Assembly (NCBI GenBank): GCA_017408185.1
Contig: JAFQVE010000096.1
Location: 1 to 7,584 of the forward strand
Source: Oscillospiraceae bacterium
GTDB taxonomy: Bacteria; Bacillota_A; Clostridia; Oscillospirales; JAAYXM01
Reading direction: 5' to 3'
DNA: 7,584 nucleotides
In this document: one piece after another, positions 1-6,734 of the stretch
Numbering within the stretch: position 1 is the first letter of the stretch
Layout: each line of letters starts with the position of its first letter
Translations under genes and position numbers: made by a program
The notes under the pieces: generated by a model
Databases searched by the model: none
Told to the model about the DNA's origin: nothing
What the model saw: only the letters and a program-made list of their open reading frames with translations

Positions 1-1
1 A

Positions 2-148
2 GGGCTTCATCCGCTTGTAACGCTCATCGCAATGTATGTGGGGCTTAAAATGTTCGGCATTGTGGGTATGTTTATGCCGATCCCCATCGCGCTTATCAAG
101 CAGTTTTACGAATGGGGTTCTTTTGATTTTGTGAAAAAGGAAATGTAG
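2..148 (+). CDS. AI-2E family (YtvI/PerM-type) membrane transporter, C-terminal fragment
   Basis: This is the 3' end of a gene that enters from the left edge; 48 codons are visible, ending in TAG. The fragment starts GLHPLVTLIAMYVGLKMFGI and continues through GMFMPIPIALIK to the end FVKKEM. The pattern 'hP.vtl.amyvGlk.fGi.Gm...Pi' is the closing signature of AI-2E transporter family proteins (PF01594), multi-pass membrane proteins of about 340-400 residues that include the sporulation protein YtvI. What is seen is one hydrophobic hairpin and a short charged cytoplasmic tail. Family members have been linked to small-molecule or ion export; the substrate here cannot be told from the tail. The gene converges on the DUF4340 gene and is followed by a hairpin ten bases after its stop. 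The family assignment is good; the subfamily is uncertain because most of the protein lies outside the window. Confidence 0.8.
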   Translation, partial: GLHPLVTLIAMYVGLKMFGIVGMFMPIPIALIKQFYEWGSFDFVKKEM

Positions 149-157
149 CATACATTC

Positions 158-183
158 AAAGGGGACCTCTTGCGGTCCCCTTT
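158..183 (+). terminator. Rho-independent terminator of the AI-2E-type gene
   Basis: A perfect 10-bp inverted repeat (AAAGGGGACC / GGTCCCCTTT) with a 6-base loop begins ten bases after the TAG of the + strand gene. The downstream T-tract is only the TTT that closes the stem, so it is weak as a classical terminator. Its position and perfect pairing still make termination the best reading. Because the repeat is symmetric, with A's on one side and T's on the other, it could also act on - strand transcripts that read past the first hairpin. Confidence 0.75.
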
Positions 184-213
184 GTAACCCCACGCTTATG
201 CCGCTGGATAAAG

Positions 214-248
214 CCCCGGAGTGGCAAATTTTGTCTGCCGCTCCGGGG
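214..248 (-). terminator. Probable terminator of the four-gene ABC operon
   Basis: A 13-bp inverted repeat (left arm 214-226, CCCCGGAGTGGCA; right arm 236-248) with a 9-base loop lies 28 bases beyond the stop of the DUF4340 gene. It has one imperfect pair: G.U in a + strand transcript, A/C mismatch in a - strand transcript. On the - strand the stem is followed by CTTTAT, a short T-run; on the + strand it is followed by TTAAAAAG, so - strand use is more likely. It sits between two converging genes, 30 bases from the other hairpin. The rest of 184-276 shows nothing else recognisable. Confidence 0.6.
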
Positions 249-276
249 TTAAAAAGAAAGGAAAAAAACGAACAAT

Positions 277-1713
277 CTAAAACATATCGGGGATATCTTC
301 GTTTCTGGCGAGGATTTCGAAGCTCTCTAAAAGCTCGCGTACCTCGGAAACGCCCACAACATACTCCGGTGCTTTTCCGTCCACCGATGCGGCATACTGC
401 CGCTCGTTGACGTAGAACAGCTCAAATGTGGTTATTGCGCCGGATTTAAGCTTCGTCTGCACCTTTATAACGCTCTCGCCCTTTTGCATACCGCTTGCGA
501 ATTCGCCTGCAATGGTAAAGCGGACAGTGCGCAGGAACAGGTTCGTGGCGTTCTTGTTCTGCATCGTCTTTCCGTCATACGTTCCGATGAGCTTGTTGTC
601 TTTTACCTCAAGCTTCATCGTGTGGTTCTCTCCTCCCGGAAGCGAATATGTGACGGTGTCGATATCTTCAGAGTTATAGAACCATATAAGCTGCATGATA
701 ATATCCGCATGGCTTAAGGATGTAAGGTCGATATCACCTTCCGTTGCGATGACGGTCGGAACGCCCTCAGGCATTACGTATCTGCCGCCGGTCGGTGTCC
801 TGTCGCCGATAAGAAGAGATACGGAAAGGTCTTCGCTCGTTTTGAATTTGAGCTTTACAGGAGCTTCAAGCCCATACTTTGAAAGATCCTTGGGGTAATC
901 CTCAACAAGGCTTTCGCCCTTTATTGCAATAACCTTATCAAGAAGCGCCGAATTTATAGTATCGGGGTTTGCATCGCGGTTTACAGGGCTTGTAAGCTTA
1001 TAATCGGTGTGAAGCGCCGCCTCCGCCTGATCCTCGGGCACCTTTCCCGCATCTTCCTTGCGGATAACTGTTATATCCGCTTTTCCGGGACGGGAAACCG
1101 TAACCTCCGTAAGAAGGTCAACGGACGATACCGTATCAAACAGCTTGACATCGCGGTAATCGGATTTTGTCATCATAAGGATATCTGTTGTGCTTCCGCC
1201 GACGGTGTAAACCGTGTCGCGGTCTGTGCGTCGGATATAAACGCCCGTACCGAGCGGGGTTTCGCTTCCGATGAGAAGCGTTACCGGCTCGCCGCCCTTG
1301 AAGTTTACCTTTATCGTGCGTTGCGGCTTATCAAAGCCGAACATTGAATCCTCGCCTGTGCCGACCTCTTCAAGTGCCACTAAAAGTCCGACGAAGCCCG
1401 AAAGGGTTGTCATATCGCTCTCGTTATAAGCAAGAAGCGGGTCTGCGTTTCTCATTGTTGCGGTCTGCGCGCCGATGGAGTCCTCACCGTAATCTATGGC
1501 AAAGCTCTCACCCGTATCGGTAGTAATCTCAACAGACGCAACATCCTTTGACGAGCGATCTATTATTTTATTAAGCGAGCTTGAAACATTGTTGTTTATC
1601 GGTGTGCCGATATCATCATTTATCTGCGGAAACAGCTTTATAACCGCAAAGGCAACAGCCGCAACAACCACAAGCACTGCAAAGGATATTAAAACAGGTT
1701 TAAATTGTTTCAT
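277..1713 (-). CDS. DUF4340 domain protein, membrane-anchored, last gene of the Gld-like ABC operon
   Basis: A 478-residue protein of unknown biochemical role. Residues 7-28 form a single hydrophobic helix after a short positive start (MKQFK), with no cleavage or lipobox cysteine seen, so it is probably an N-terminal anchor with about 450 residues outside the membrane. The rest matches the DUF4340 style (PF14238) and is rich in beta strands. Internal repeats are visible: LLIGSETPLG at 146-155 and LLIGDRTPTG at 300-309 each follow a 'G(F/L)..P' motif (126-130, 281-285) and precede a Tyr and a 'tV..v' strand. A third, weaker copy fills 349-468. The start is well set: GGAGG lies 7 bases before ATG (plus-strand complement at 1721-1725). 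The gene follows the GldG-like gene by 18 bases. DUF4340 proteins are known companions of GldG-type ABC systems; I infer that it is an extracytoplasmic subunit of this complex. The family call is strong, the function is unknown. Confidence 0.85.
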   Translation of the reverse strand: MKQFKPVLISFAVLVVVAAVAFAVIKLFPQINDDIGTPINNNVSSSLNKIIDRSSKDVASVEITTDTGESFAIDYGEDSIGAQTATMRNADPLLAYNESDMTTLSGFVGLLVALEEVGTGEDSMFGFDKPQRTIKVNFKGGEPVTLLIGSETPLGTGVYIRRTDRDTVYTVGGSTTDILMMTKSDYRDVKLFDTVSSVDLLTEVTVSRPGKADITVIRKEDAGKVPEDQAEAALHTDYKLTSPVNRDANPDTINSALLDKVIAIKGESLVEDYPKDLSKYGLEAPVKLKFKTSEDLSVSLLIGDRTPTGGRYVMPEGVPTVIATEGDIDLTSLSHADIIMQLIWFYNSEDIDTVTYSLPGGENHTMKLEVKDNKLIGTYDGKTMQNKNATNLFLRTVRFTIAGEFASGMQKGESVIKVQTKLKSGAITTFELFYVNERQYAASVDGKAPEYVVGVSEVRELLESFEILARNEDIPDMF

Positions 1714-1720
1714 AAATAAA

Positions 1721-1725
1721 CCTCC
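1721..1725 (-). promoter_or_regulatory. DUF4340 gene ribosome binding site
   Basis: GGAGG on the - strand, seven bases before the ATG at 1711-1713, in the 18-base gap after the GldG-like gene. It is the canonical Firmicutes sequence and spacing and fixes the start codon. Confidence 0.8.
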
Positions 1726-1731
1726 ATTGCA

Positions 1732-3177
1732 TTATCTGTTCTTTCTGCGGATAAAAACGAATATACCGATGGCAATTATAATAAGCGGAATAACGCCGAT
1801 AAGAACTATTCTGAGTACTTTTGCACCGGATTCGGTTATATTGAGATCATAGCTTGAAACAACCTTTGGCTTTATCGCCATAGTGAGAGTGTCAGGATTT
1901 GAATACGTAACAAGCTGTGAAAGGAACGTGTTGTTATACGCACGTGCAATTCCGGCAACCTCTTCATCGGCAAAGCCTTCTGTTCCGAAAACGCAAACTC
2001 TTGCAATGCCCTCATTTCCGGTGTTGCCGAGCGCGCGCTCACCTATTGCCGCAGCGGTAAACGGACCGGAAGCGTCGCCGCTCTCGCGAGTAAGCACCTC
2101 TATCGGCTTATCTGTTGAAAGAAGCTTTGCATAGGATGATTTCTGCGTCTGCAAAAGCGGAACCGTTCGCATATAGCTCTTTTCCGTAAAGATAAGCTCA
2201 ATGGGGCGCGTGCGCGGGAATATCGGCATAAGCTGCCCCTGCGCCGCATCGTCGATAAGATCGTTCTTTACCGTCTCACCCACCGGGAACGCCGGTGTCA
2301 TATATGCATTGCTCTCATCGCAGACAAGATATGCCGGGAACTTAAAGCCCCACTCTGCAAGATAGCGCTCAAGCACGGGAAGCGTCGGCGTCTGCATTCC
2401 CCAGAAAACATAGAGATTGTTTCCGTCAATTGAGAGAAAGCTTTCAAGCGCGGAAATCTCCTCTGCAGTGAAATCGGCAGTCGGTGCCGCGATGACGAGG
2501 TTGTTGACTTCTACCGGTACTCCGGAGAGAAGGTCAACATCGCGCGTGTCAAAGTTATTGCCCTTAAATATGGTTTCAAGTGCTTTTACGTCCGCTTCAT
2601 TATGCCCTGTTACAAAGCCTGCGTTTGAAACCTCGGGCGATGAAACGTAAAGAATTGCGCTTGAGAGCTTTTCTTCGCTCTGATAATACACTTTATTGGT
2701 GTTGTTTTCACCATAGGTGTATGCAAACTCTGCACTTTCAACTACGGTATAGCGCTCAGGCCCCTCGATAACAAGTGCGCGTGCCTGAGAATTTCTTGCC
2801 TTCGGATACTTCTCAAAGAACTGCGGGTTCTTGTTCGGGTCGATAAAGTCATACTTTACCTTACCGCCGGAATGGGTGTTGTATCTCTGAATCATTTCGA
2901 GCGTGCGGGTTGCCTGCTCGTTCTTTTCCATCCCTGCCTGGGTGGACAGGATGTAAATTTTTATCTCATCCTCAATTCCGGAAAGCATCTCCCTTGTGTC
3001 CTCGGAGAGAGAAAACTCTCCGGTTGTTGTAAGGTCAAGCTTTAAGGAAAAACGGTCGGTGAGAAACTGCGCAAAGATATTTACCACGATAATAATCGCG
3101 ACAAACAGCGCAATATACACTGTGGACGCCGAGCCGTATTTGAATTTTCTCATATTAAAATCAAATTTCATATCCAT
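1732..3177 (-). CDS. GldG-like ABC transporter auxiliary protein
   Basis: A 481-residue protein with two membrane segments, at about 19-38 and 454-476, the second followed by the basic tail RRKNR. The roughly 415 residues between them should lie outside the membrane. After the first helix comes RFSLKLDLTTTGEFSLSEDT (42-61), the hallmark of GldG/ABC_transp_aux proteins (PF09822): a 'DLT...ysLS..T' stretch leading into a beta-rich domain. A later VTGHNE matches the conserved 'GHgE' turn that opens the second Rossmann-like half. This region is related to the GIFT domain shared by GldG and the eukaryotic protein IFT52. It has no ATPase or protease motif. A purine-rich ribosome binding site (AGAGGGGAGA) ends a few bases before ATG; Met3 is a possible alternative start. 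It follows the permease by 13 bases. In gliding Bacteroidetes GldG works with GldA and GldF; here I infer an accessory subunit of the same kind of ABC complex, with unknown substrate. Confidence 0.85.
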   Translation of the reverse strand: MDMKFDFNMRKFKYGSASTVYIALFVAIIIVVNIFAQFLTDRFSLKLDLTTTGEFSLSEDTREMLSGIEDEIKIYILSTQAGMEKNEQATRTLEMIQRYNTHSGGKVKYDFIDPNKNPQFFEKYPKARNSQARALVIEGPERYTVVESAEFAYTYGENNTNKVYYQSEEKLSSAILYVSSPEVSNAGFVTGHNEADVKALETIFKGNNFDTRDVDLLSGVPVEVNNLVIAAPTADFTAEEISALESFLSIDGNNLYVFWGMQTPTLPVLERYLAEWGFKFPAYLVCDESNAYMTPAFPVGETVKNDLIDDAAQGQLMPIFPRTRPIELIFTEKSYMRTVPLLQTQKSSYAKLLSTDKPIEVLTRESGDASGPFTAAAIGERALGNTGNEGIARVCVFGTEGFADEEVAGIARAYNNTFLSQLVTYSNPDTLTMAIKPKVVSSYDLNITESGAKVLRIVLIGVIPLIIIAIGIFVFIRRKNR

Positions 3178-3190
3178 ATCTCTCCCCTCT

Positions 3191-3895
3191 TTAACTCCAG
3201 CGGCGTTTCTCTATTACGCGGGACGTAAAGAACAGGAACACTGCCGTAAGGCTTATAAAGTAAACAACATCAGAGAAGGAGAAAATCCCTCTGTAAAAGT
3301 TTACATAGCGTGTGATGATCGAGAGAAACGATGCGATTTTTGAAATAAAATCAATATCTGTGTTTGTGAATATAAGGTTTAAAAAGAAGAACATGGAAAG
3401 CGTAAGCATAGACAGGAGCGCCGACACAATCTGGCTTTCCGTGAGAGAGGACATAAACTGAGAAATTGCGATGTATGCCCCTGCTGCAAGGATGATTGCA
3501 ACATAGTTTCCTATCGTTATCGCAGGCTCGGGTGTGCCGTAAAGATACGCAAGCAAGGGATAAACGAGCGTAAGGGCAAGAGAAATGATGAAAACCGTCA
3601 TTGCTGCCCAGAATTTCCCGAGCACAATCTGCATTGTGGTGACAGGTGCGGTGAGAAGAAGCTGATCTGTCTTCTGCTTTTTTTCCTCGCTCCATATACG
3701 CATAGTCATAACGGGGATAAGAAGAATCATTGCAATGAGCATAATATTGAAGATATAGAGAAAGCCGCTCTGATAATAACCGATGCTGTTCATACAGTAT
3801 ACTATGTTCATAACAAGCGCAAAAACAGCACAGTAAACATAGCCTATACCGCCGGTAAAATACGAGCGCAGCTCGCGCTTATATATAGCTGTCAT
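3191..3895 (-). CDS. ABC-2 type permease, GldF-like
   Basis: A 234-residue integral membrane protein with six predicted helices, near residues 15-36, 45-66, 92-118, 126-150, 155-178 and 205-226. Its most telling part is the stretch from helix 2 through the cytoplasmic coupling helix (about 61-95): P..TMR.W.EEK, then LLLTAPVT, then IVLGKF. This closely follows the GldF/ABC-2 consensus 'P.lTMRl..EEk..gT.elLlTaPv....ivlGKf'. The size is normal for a half-transporter permease, and the protein probably dimerises. The start codon overlaps the ATPase stop codon by one base (TAATG), with AGGAG five bases upstream, so the two are probably translated in a coupled way and made in matched amounts. With the upstream ATPase it forms the ABC core. 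No substrate can be read from the sequence. Proteins of this class also include NosY-like and drug-export permeases, but the GldG neighbour favours the Gld type. Confidence 0.88.
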   Translation of the reverse strand: MTAIYKRELRSYFTGGIGYVYCAVFALVMNIVYCMNSIGYYQSGFLYIFNIMLIAMILLIPVMTMRIWSEEKKQKTDQLLLTAPVTTMQIVLGKFWAAMTVFIISLALTLVYPLLAYLYGTPEPAITIGNYVAIILAAGAYIAISQFMSSLTESQIVSALLSMLTLSMFFFLNLIFTNTDIDFISKIASFLSIITRYVNFYRGIFSFSDVVYFISLTAVFLFFTSRVIEKRRWS

Positions 3896-4818
3896 TACTT
3901 CTCCTCTCCTTTCTTTGTAAGGCGGGCAAATACCGCCTCGAGAGATACATCAACCGGAGCAAAGGAAAGAAGCGGAAGGTCTGCCTCTGCCGCGGCATAG
4001 AAAACATTCTTGCGGATATCCGCGCCCTCGTCTGCGGTAAGAATGAAGCTTCCGTTATCATATGCCACATCCGTAACGCCCTCAACTCCGCGCAGAACAT
4101 CAACTATCTTTGCCGGATCACCGTCAACCTGGGCAGAGAACTTGTTCTCGCCGCCGATGTTATGCATAAGATTTTCGGTTTTATCATCCGCAACGATAAG
4201 TCCGTCGTTAATGACGATAACGCGCTCACATACAGCCGCAACCTCTGGGATGATATGCGTGGAGAGGATAACCGTGCGCGTCTCACCGAGATTTTTAATA
4301 AGGTTTCTTATCTCTACAATCTGGTTCGGATCAAGCCCTACGGTCGGCTCATCAAGAATGAGCACATCCGGATCTCCGACGAGCGCCTGCGCAATACCGA
4401 CACGCTGCTTATATCCCTTCGAGAGATTTCTGATAAGTCTGCGGCGCACGTGAGACAGCCCGACAAGCTCACAAATGTGGTCAAGATGGCTCTTTCTCGG
4501 CTGTTTTGCGGACTTCAGCTCATACACAAAATTGAGATACTCATCAACCGTCATATCAAAATACAAAGGCGGCTGTTCGGGAAGATAACCGATGCGACGG
4601 CGCGCCTCAATCGCATCGTCAAGCACATCAAAGCCCGCGATGGATGCGCTTCCGCCGCTTGCGGAAAGATATCCCGTAAGGACATTCATCGTCGTGGATT
4701 TTCCGGCACCGTTAGGACCGAGAAATCCGACGATTTCACCTTTTTTTACCTCAAACGATATCCCGCGGACCGCTTCTTTCGGTCCGTACCGTTTGGTAAG
4801 GTTTGTAATCTTAATCAT
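3895..4818 (-). CDS. ABC transporter ATP-binding protein, GldA-like
   Basis: A 307-residue ATPase with every core motif in place: Walker A GPNGAGKST (34-42), the Q-loop region GYLPEQPPLY (77-86), signature LSKGYKQR (132-139), Walker B VLILDEP (152-158) with catalytic Glu157, D-loop GLDP (161-164) and the switch His188 in STHI. The signature is LSKGY rather than LSGGQ, as is common in ABC-2 export ATPases. After about residue 225 there is an extra C-terminal domain of about 80 residues ending PVDVSLEAVFARLTKK, the typical end of DUF4162-type tails. It should sit on the cytoplasmic face and drive the permease encoded next. It is the first gene of the four-gene operon. Upstream of the ATG there is GGGAG 11 bases away and a closer GAGAGAG, so the ribosome binding site is less clean than for the other genes. 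Being an active ATPase is well supported; the substrate is unknown. Confidence 0.92.
   Translation of the reverse strand: MIKITNLTKRYGPKEAVRGISFEVKKGEIVGFLGPNGAGKSTTMNVLTGYLSASGGSASIAGFDVLDDAIEARRRIGYLPEQPPLYFDMTVDEYLNFVYELKSAKQPRKSHLDHICELVGLSHVRRRLIRNLSKGYKQRVGIAQALVGDPDVLILDEPTVGLDPNQIVEIRNLIKNLGETRTVILSTHIIPEVAAVCERVIVINDGLIVADDKTENLMHNIGGENKFSAQVDGDPAKIVDVLRGVEGVTDVAYDNGSFILTADEGADIRKNVFYAAAEADLPLLSFAPVDVSLEAVFARLTKKGEEK
3901..3905 (-). promoter_or_regulatory. Permease ribosome binding site inside the ATPase gene
   Basis: AGGAG on the - strand, within a GGAGAGGAGAAG run that encodes the last residues of the ATPase (GEEK), lies five bases before the permease ATG. Together with the TAATG stop/start overlap at 3893-3897 it supports translational coupling of ATPase and permease. 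Confidence 0.8.
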
Positions 4819-4848
4819 ACTCTCTCAAACTCCCGGTAAAATAAAGTT

Positions 4849-4877
4849 TACGCCCGCGCCCGAAGGACGCGGGCGTA
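4849..4877 (-). terminator. Intrinsic terminator after aspS, UUCG-type loop
   Basis: The inverted repeat TACGCCCGCG / CGCGGGCGTA (4849-4858 and 4868-4877) gives a 10-bp GC-rich stem. Read on the - strand, it extends across a single bulged base into CC-TTCG-GG, a very stable UUCG tetraloop. The tail is AACTTTATTTT, T-rich but interrupted, so some read-through into the ABC operon is plausible. It begins 60 bases after the aspS stop and ends 30 bases before the ATPase start. The rest of the 119-base intergenic region is AT-rich and may hold the operon's promoter, but I see no convincing -35/-10 pair. Confidence 0.8.
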
Positions 4878-4937
4878 TATCGTACATAATAAATAAGATA
4901 ACAGAAATGCACGCTCTTTTGGTTAAATAATTGTGAA

Positions 4938-6728
4938 TTATTCTTTTTCTTCCGTCACTGCAATGTGCAAATCAGTAAGCTGAACATCCTCAACAAAGTC
5001 CGGAGACTGCATCATAATCTCGGATGCGTTCTGAACCTTCGGGAATGCAATAACGTCGCGGATGTTGTCCGTGCCGGAAAGAAGCATTACAAGGCGGTCA
5101 AGACCAAACGCAAGTCCGCCGTGCGGAGGTGCGCCATAAGAGAATGCCTCTATCATATGACCGAAACGGTCATTTGCGGCTTCCTTCGTAAAGCCGAGTG
5201 CTTCAAACATTTTCTCCTGAAGATCGGAGGAGTGGATACGGATAGAGCCGCCGCCGGCTTCATAGCCGTTGATAACAATATCATATGCCTTTGCACGGGC
5301 AGATGCGGGATCAGACATCATTGTGTCAACATCCTCGTCCATCGGAGCTGTGAACGGGTGGTGCTTTGCAACATAGCGATCCTCTTCCTCGTCATACTCA
5401 AACAACGGGAACTCCACAATCCAGAAGATATCGTAACGGTCCGGATCAATCGCGTCAAGGCGGCGTGCACACTCACAACGCAGTGCGCCGAGAGATGCAA
5501 AAACAACCTCGTTGTTCCCGTCTGCAACAACAAAGATAACATCGCCGTTCTTTGCTCCTGCGCGGTCGATTATAGCCTTAACTTCATCCTCTGAAAGGAA
5601 CTTTGCAAACGAGCTTGACATCGCGCCGTCCTCGGCAAGCTTCAGCCACGCAAGGCCCTTTGCGCGGTAGGTCTTAACCCACTCTGCAAGTCCGTCAATT
5701 TCCTTACGGGCAAACCTTGCACCGCCGTCAACCTTTATCATACGGACGCTGCCGCCGGCTTCGATTGCGCCGGAGAACACCTTGAACTCACATTTTGCCG
5801 CAATGTCGGAAATATCCTGCAGCTCAAATCCAAAACGCGTGTCAGGCTTGTCCGAGCCAAAGCGTTCCATCGCTTCCTTATATGACATACGCGGAAGCGG
5901 AAGCTTAATTTCCTTACCAAGAATTTCCTTCCAGAGACGTGCGATAAGACCTTCGTTTACCGAGATAACATCATCAACATCGGCAAAGCTCATTTCAAGG
6001 TCAATCTGCGTAAATTCCGGCTGGCGGTCTGCGCGCAAGTCCTCGTCACGGAAGCAACGCGCAATCTGCATATAGCGGTCAAAGCCTGCGAGCATCAAAA
6101 GCTGCTTATACTGCTGCGGAGACTGCGGAAGTGCATAGAACTTACCGGGATGAACGCGGCTTGGTACGAGATAGTCTCGTGCGCCCTCCGGTGTGGATTT
6201 TGTAAGAATCGGGGTTTCAATTTCAAAGAAGCCGTTTTCGTCATAGTAGTCACGCGCAATCTTTGTGATGCGGTGACGGAGCGCGATGTATTTCTGCATA
6301 TCCGGACGGCGAAGATCGAGATAGCGGTACTTAAGACGTAAAACGTCGTTTACATCGCTGTTTTCAACAATCTCAAACGGCGGTGTCTGTGCCTTCGAGA
6401 GAATACGCATATCCTCGGCGAGAATCTCAACTGCACCGGTCGGGATGCGGTCTGTGATCGCGCCCTCACCGCGGCTTCTTACCGTACCGCGGATTGTGAG
6501 AACAAACTCGCTTCTTACCGTGAATGCCTTCTTGAAAAGCTCTGCATTTTCCGCTTCGTCAAATGTACACTGCACAATTCCGCTTCTGTCACGCAGGTCG
6601 ATAAATATAAGACCTCCGAGGTTTCGCATACGCTGAACCCATCCGCAAACGGTTGCGCTCTCGCCGATATGCTCTGCGCGGAAATCTCCGCAGTATTTTG
6701 TTCTTTTCATTCCCGTAATATTTTCCAT
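4938..6728 (-). CDS. aspS: Aspartate--tRNA ligase
   Basis: Cytoplasmic class II synthetase that charges tRNA(Asp) with aspartate using ATP. Its 596 residues match the bacterial-type length. The N-terminal OB-fold anticodon domain (about 8-110) contains GWVQRMRNLGGLIFIDLRDR (29-48). The catalytic domain shows TPEGARDYLVPSR (179-191), the Asp-binding loop QSPQ (202-205), motif 2 FRDEDLRADRQPEFTQID (226-243) and motif 3 GLAFGLDRL (538-546), followed by the family hallmark RDVIAFPK (557-564). The bacterial GAD insertion lies between motif 2 and motif 3. All expected catalytic residues appear intact. Met1 is the start: GGAGG lies 10 bases upstream, whereas Met7 has no properly spaced site. The gene follows hisS by six bases, the standard Firmicutes order, so the two are probably cotranscribed. 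Leu37 resembles tRNA(Asp)-specific enzymes while Gly89 resembles non-discriminating ones, so strict specificity is not certain. Confidence 0.97.
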   Translation of the reverse strand: MENITGMKRTKYCGDFRAEHIGESATVCGWVQRMRNLGGLIFIDLRDRSGIVQCTFDEAENAELFKKAFTVRSEFVLTIRGTVRSRGEGAITDRIPTGAVEILAEDMRILSKAQTPPFEIVENSDVNDVLRLKYRYLDLRRPDMQKYIALRHRITKIARDYYDENGFFEIETPILTKSTPEGARDYLVPSRVHPGKFYALPQSPQQYKQLLMLAGFDRYMQIARCFRDEDLRADRQPEFTQIDLEMSFADVDDVISVNEGLIARLWKEILGKEIKLPLPRMSYKEAMERFGSDKPDTRFGFELQDISDIAAKCEFKVFSGAIEAGGSVRMIKVDGGARFARKEIDGLAEWVKTYRAKGLAWLKLAEDGAMSSSFAKFLSEDEVKAIIDRAGAKNGDVIFVVADGNNEVVFASLGALRCECARRLDAIDPDRYDIFWIVEFPLFEYDEEEDRYVAKHHPFTAPMDEDVDTMMSDPASARAKAYDIVINGYEAGGGSIRIHSSDLQEKMFEALGFTKEAANDRFGHMIEAFSYGAPPHGGLAFGLDRLVMLLSGTDNIRDVIAFPKVQNASEIMMQSPDFVEDVQLTDLHIAVTEEKE

Positions 6729-6734
6729 TTTATT

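Noticed and set aside
198..410. A short + strand open frame across the hairpin at 214-248 and the end of the DUF4340 gene
   Set aside because: It covers a likely terminator and the coding end of a real gene, is very basic, and has no ribosome binding site.
3351..3695. A - strand open frame inside the permease gene in another frame
   Set aside because: It overlaps a well-supported permease on the same strand, is rich in His and Cys, and has no start signal.
4162..4839. A 225-codon + strand open frame opposite the ABC ATPase
   Set aside because: It is fully antisense to a gene with all ABC motifs, has no recognisable domain and a composition typical of a reverse-complement frame, and I see no ribosome binding site supporting it.
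4877..4915. A possible - strand promoter (TTTCTG, 17 bases, TACGAT) upstream of the ABC operon
   Set aside because: The -35 box matches the consensus at too few positions and several alternative -10 boxes exist nearby, so no promoter can be called.
4926..4942. A perfect 7-bp AT-only palindrome (AATAATT-GTG-AATTATT) over the aspS stop codon
   Set aside because: All pairs are A-T and the loop is three bases, so the structure would be weak; in AT-rich intergenic DNA this can arise by chance.
4965..5594. A 209-codon + strand open frame opposite the 3' part of aspS
   Set aside because: Antisense to a certain aspS coding region. The protein is rich in Cys, Arg and His with no family features, which fits a shadow frame.
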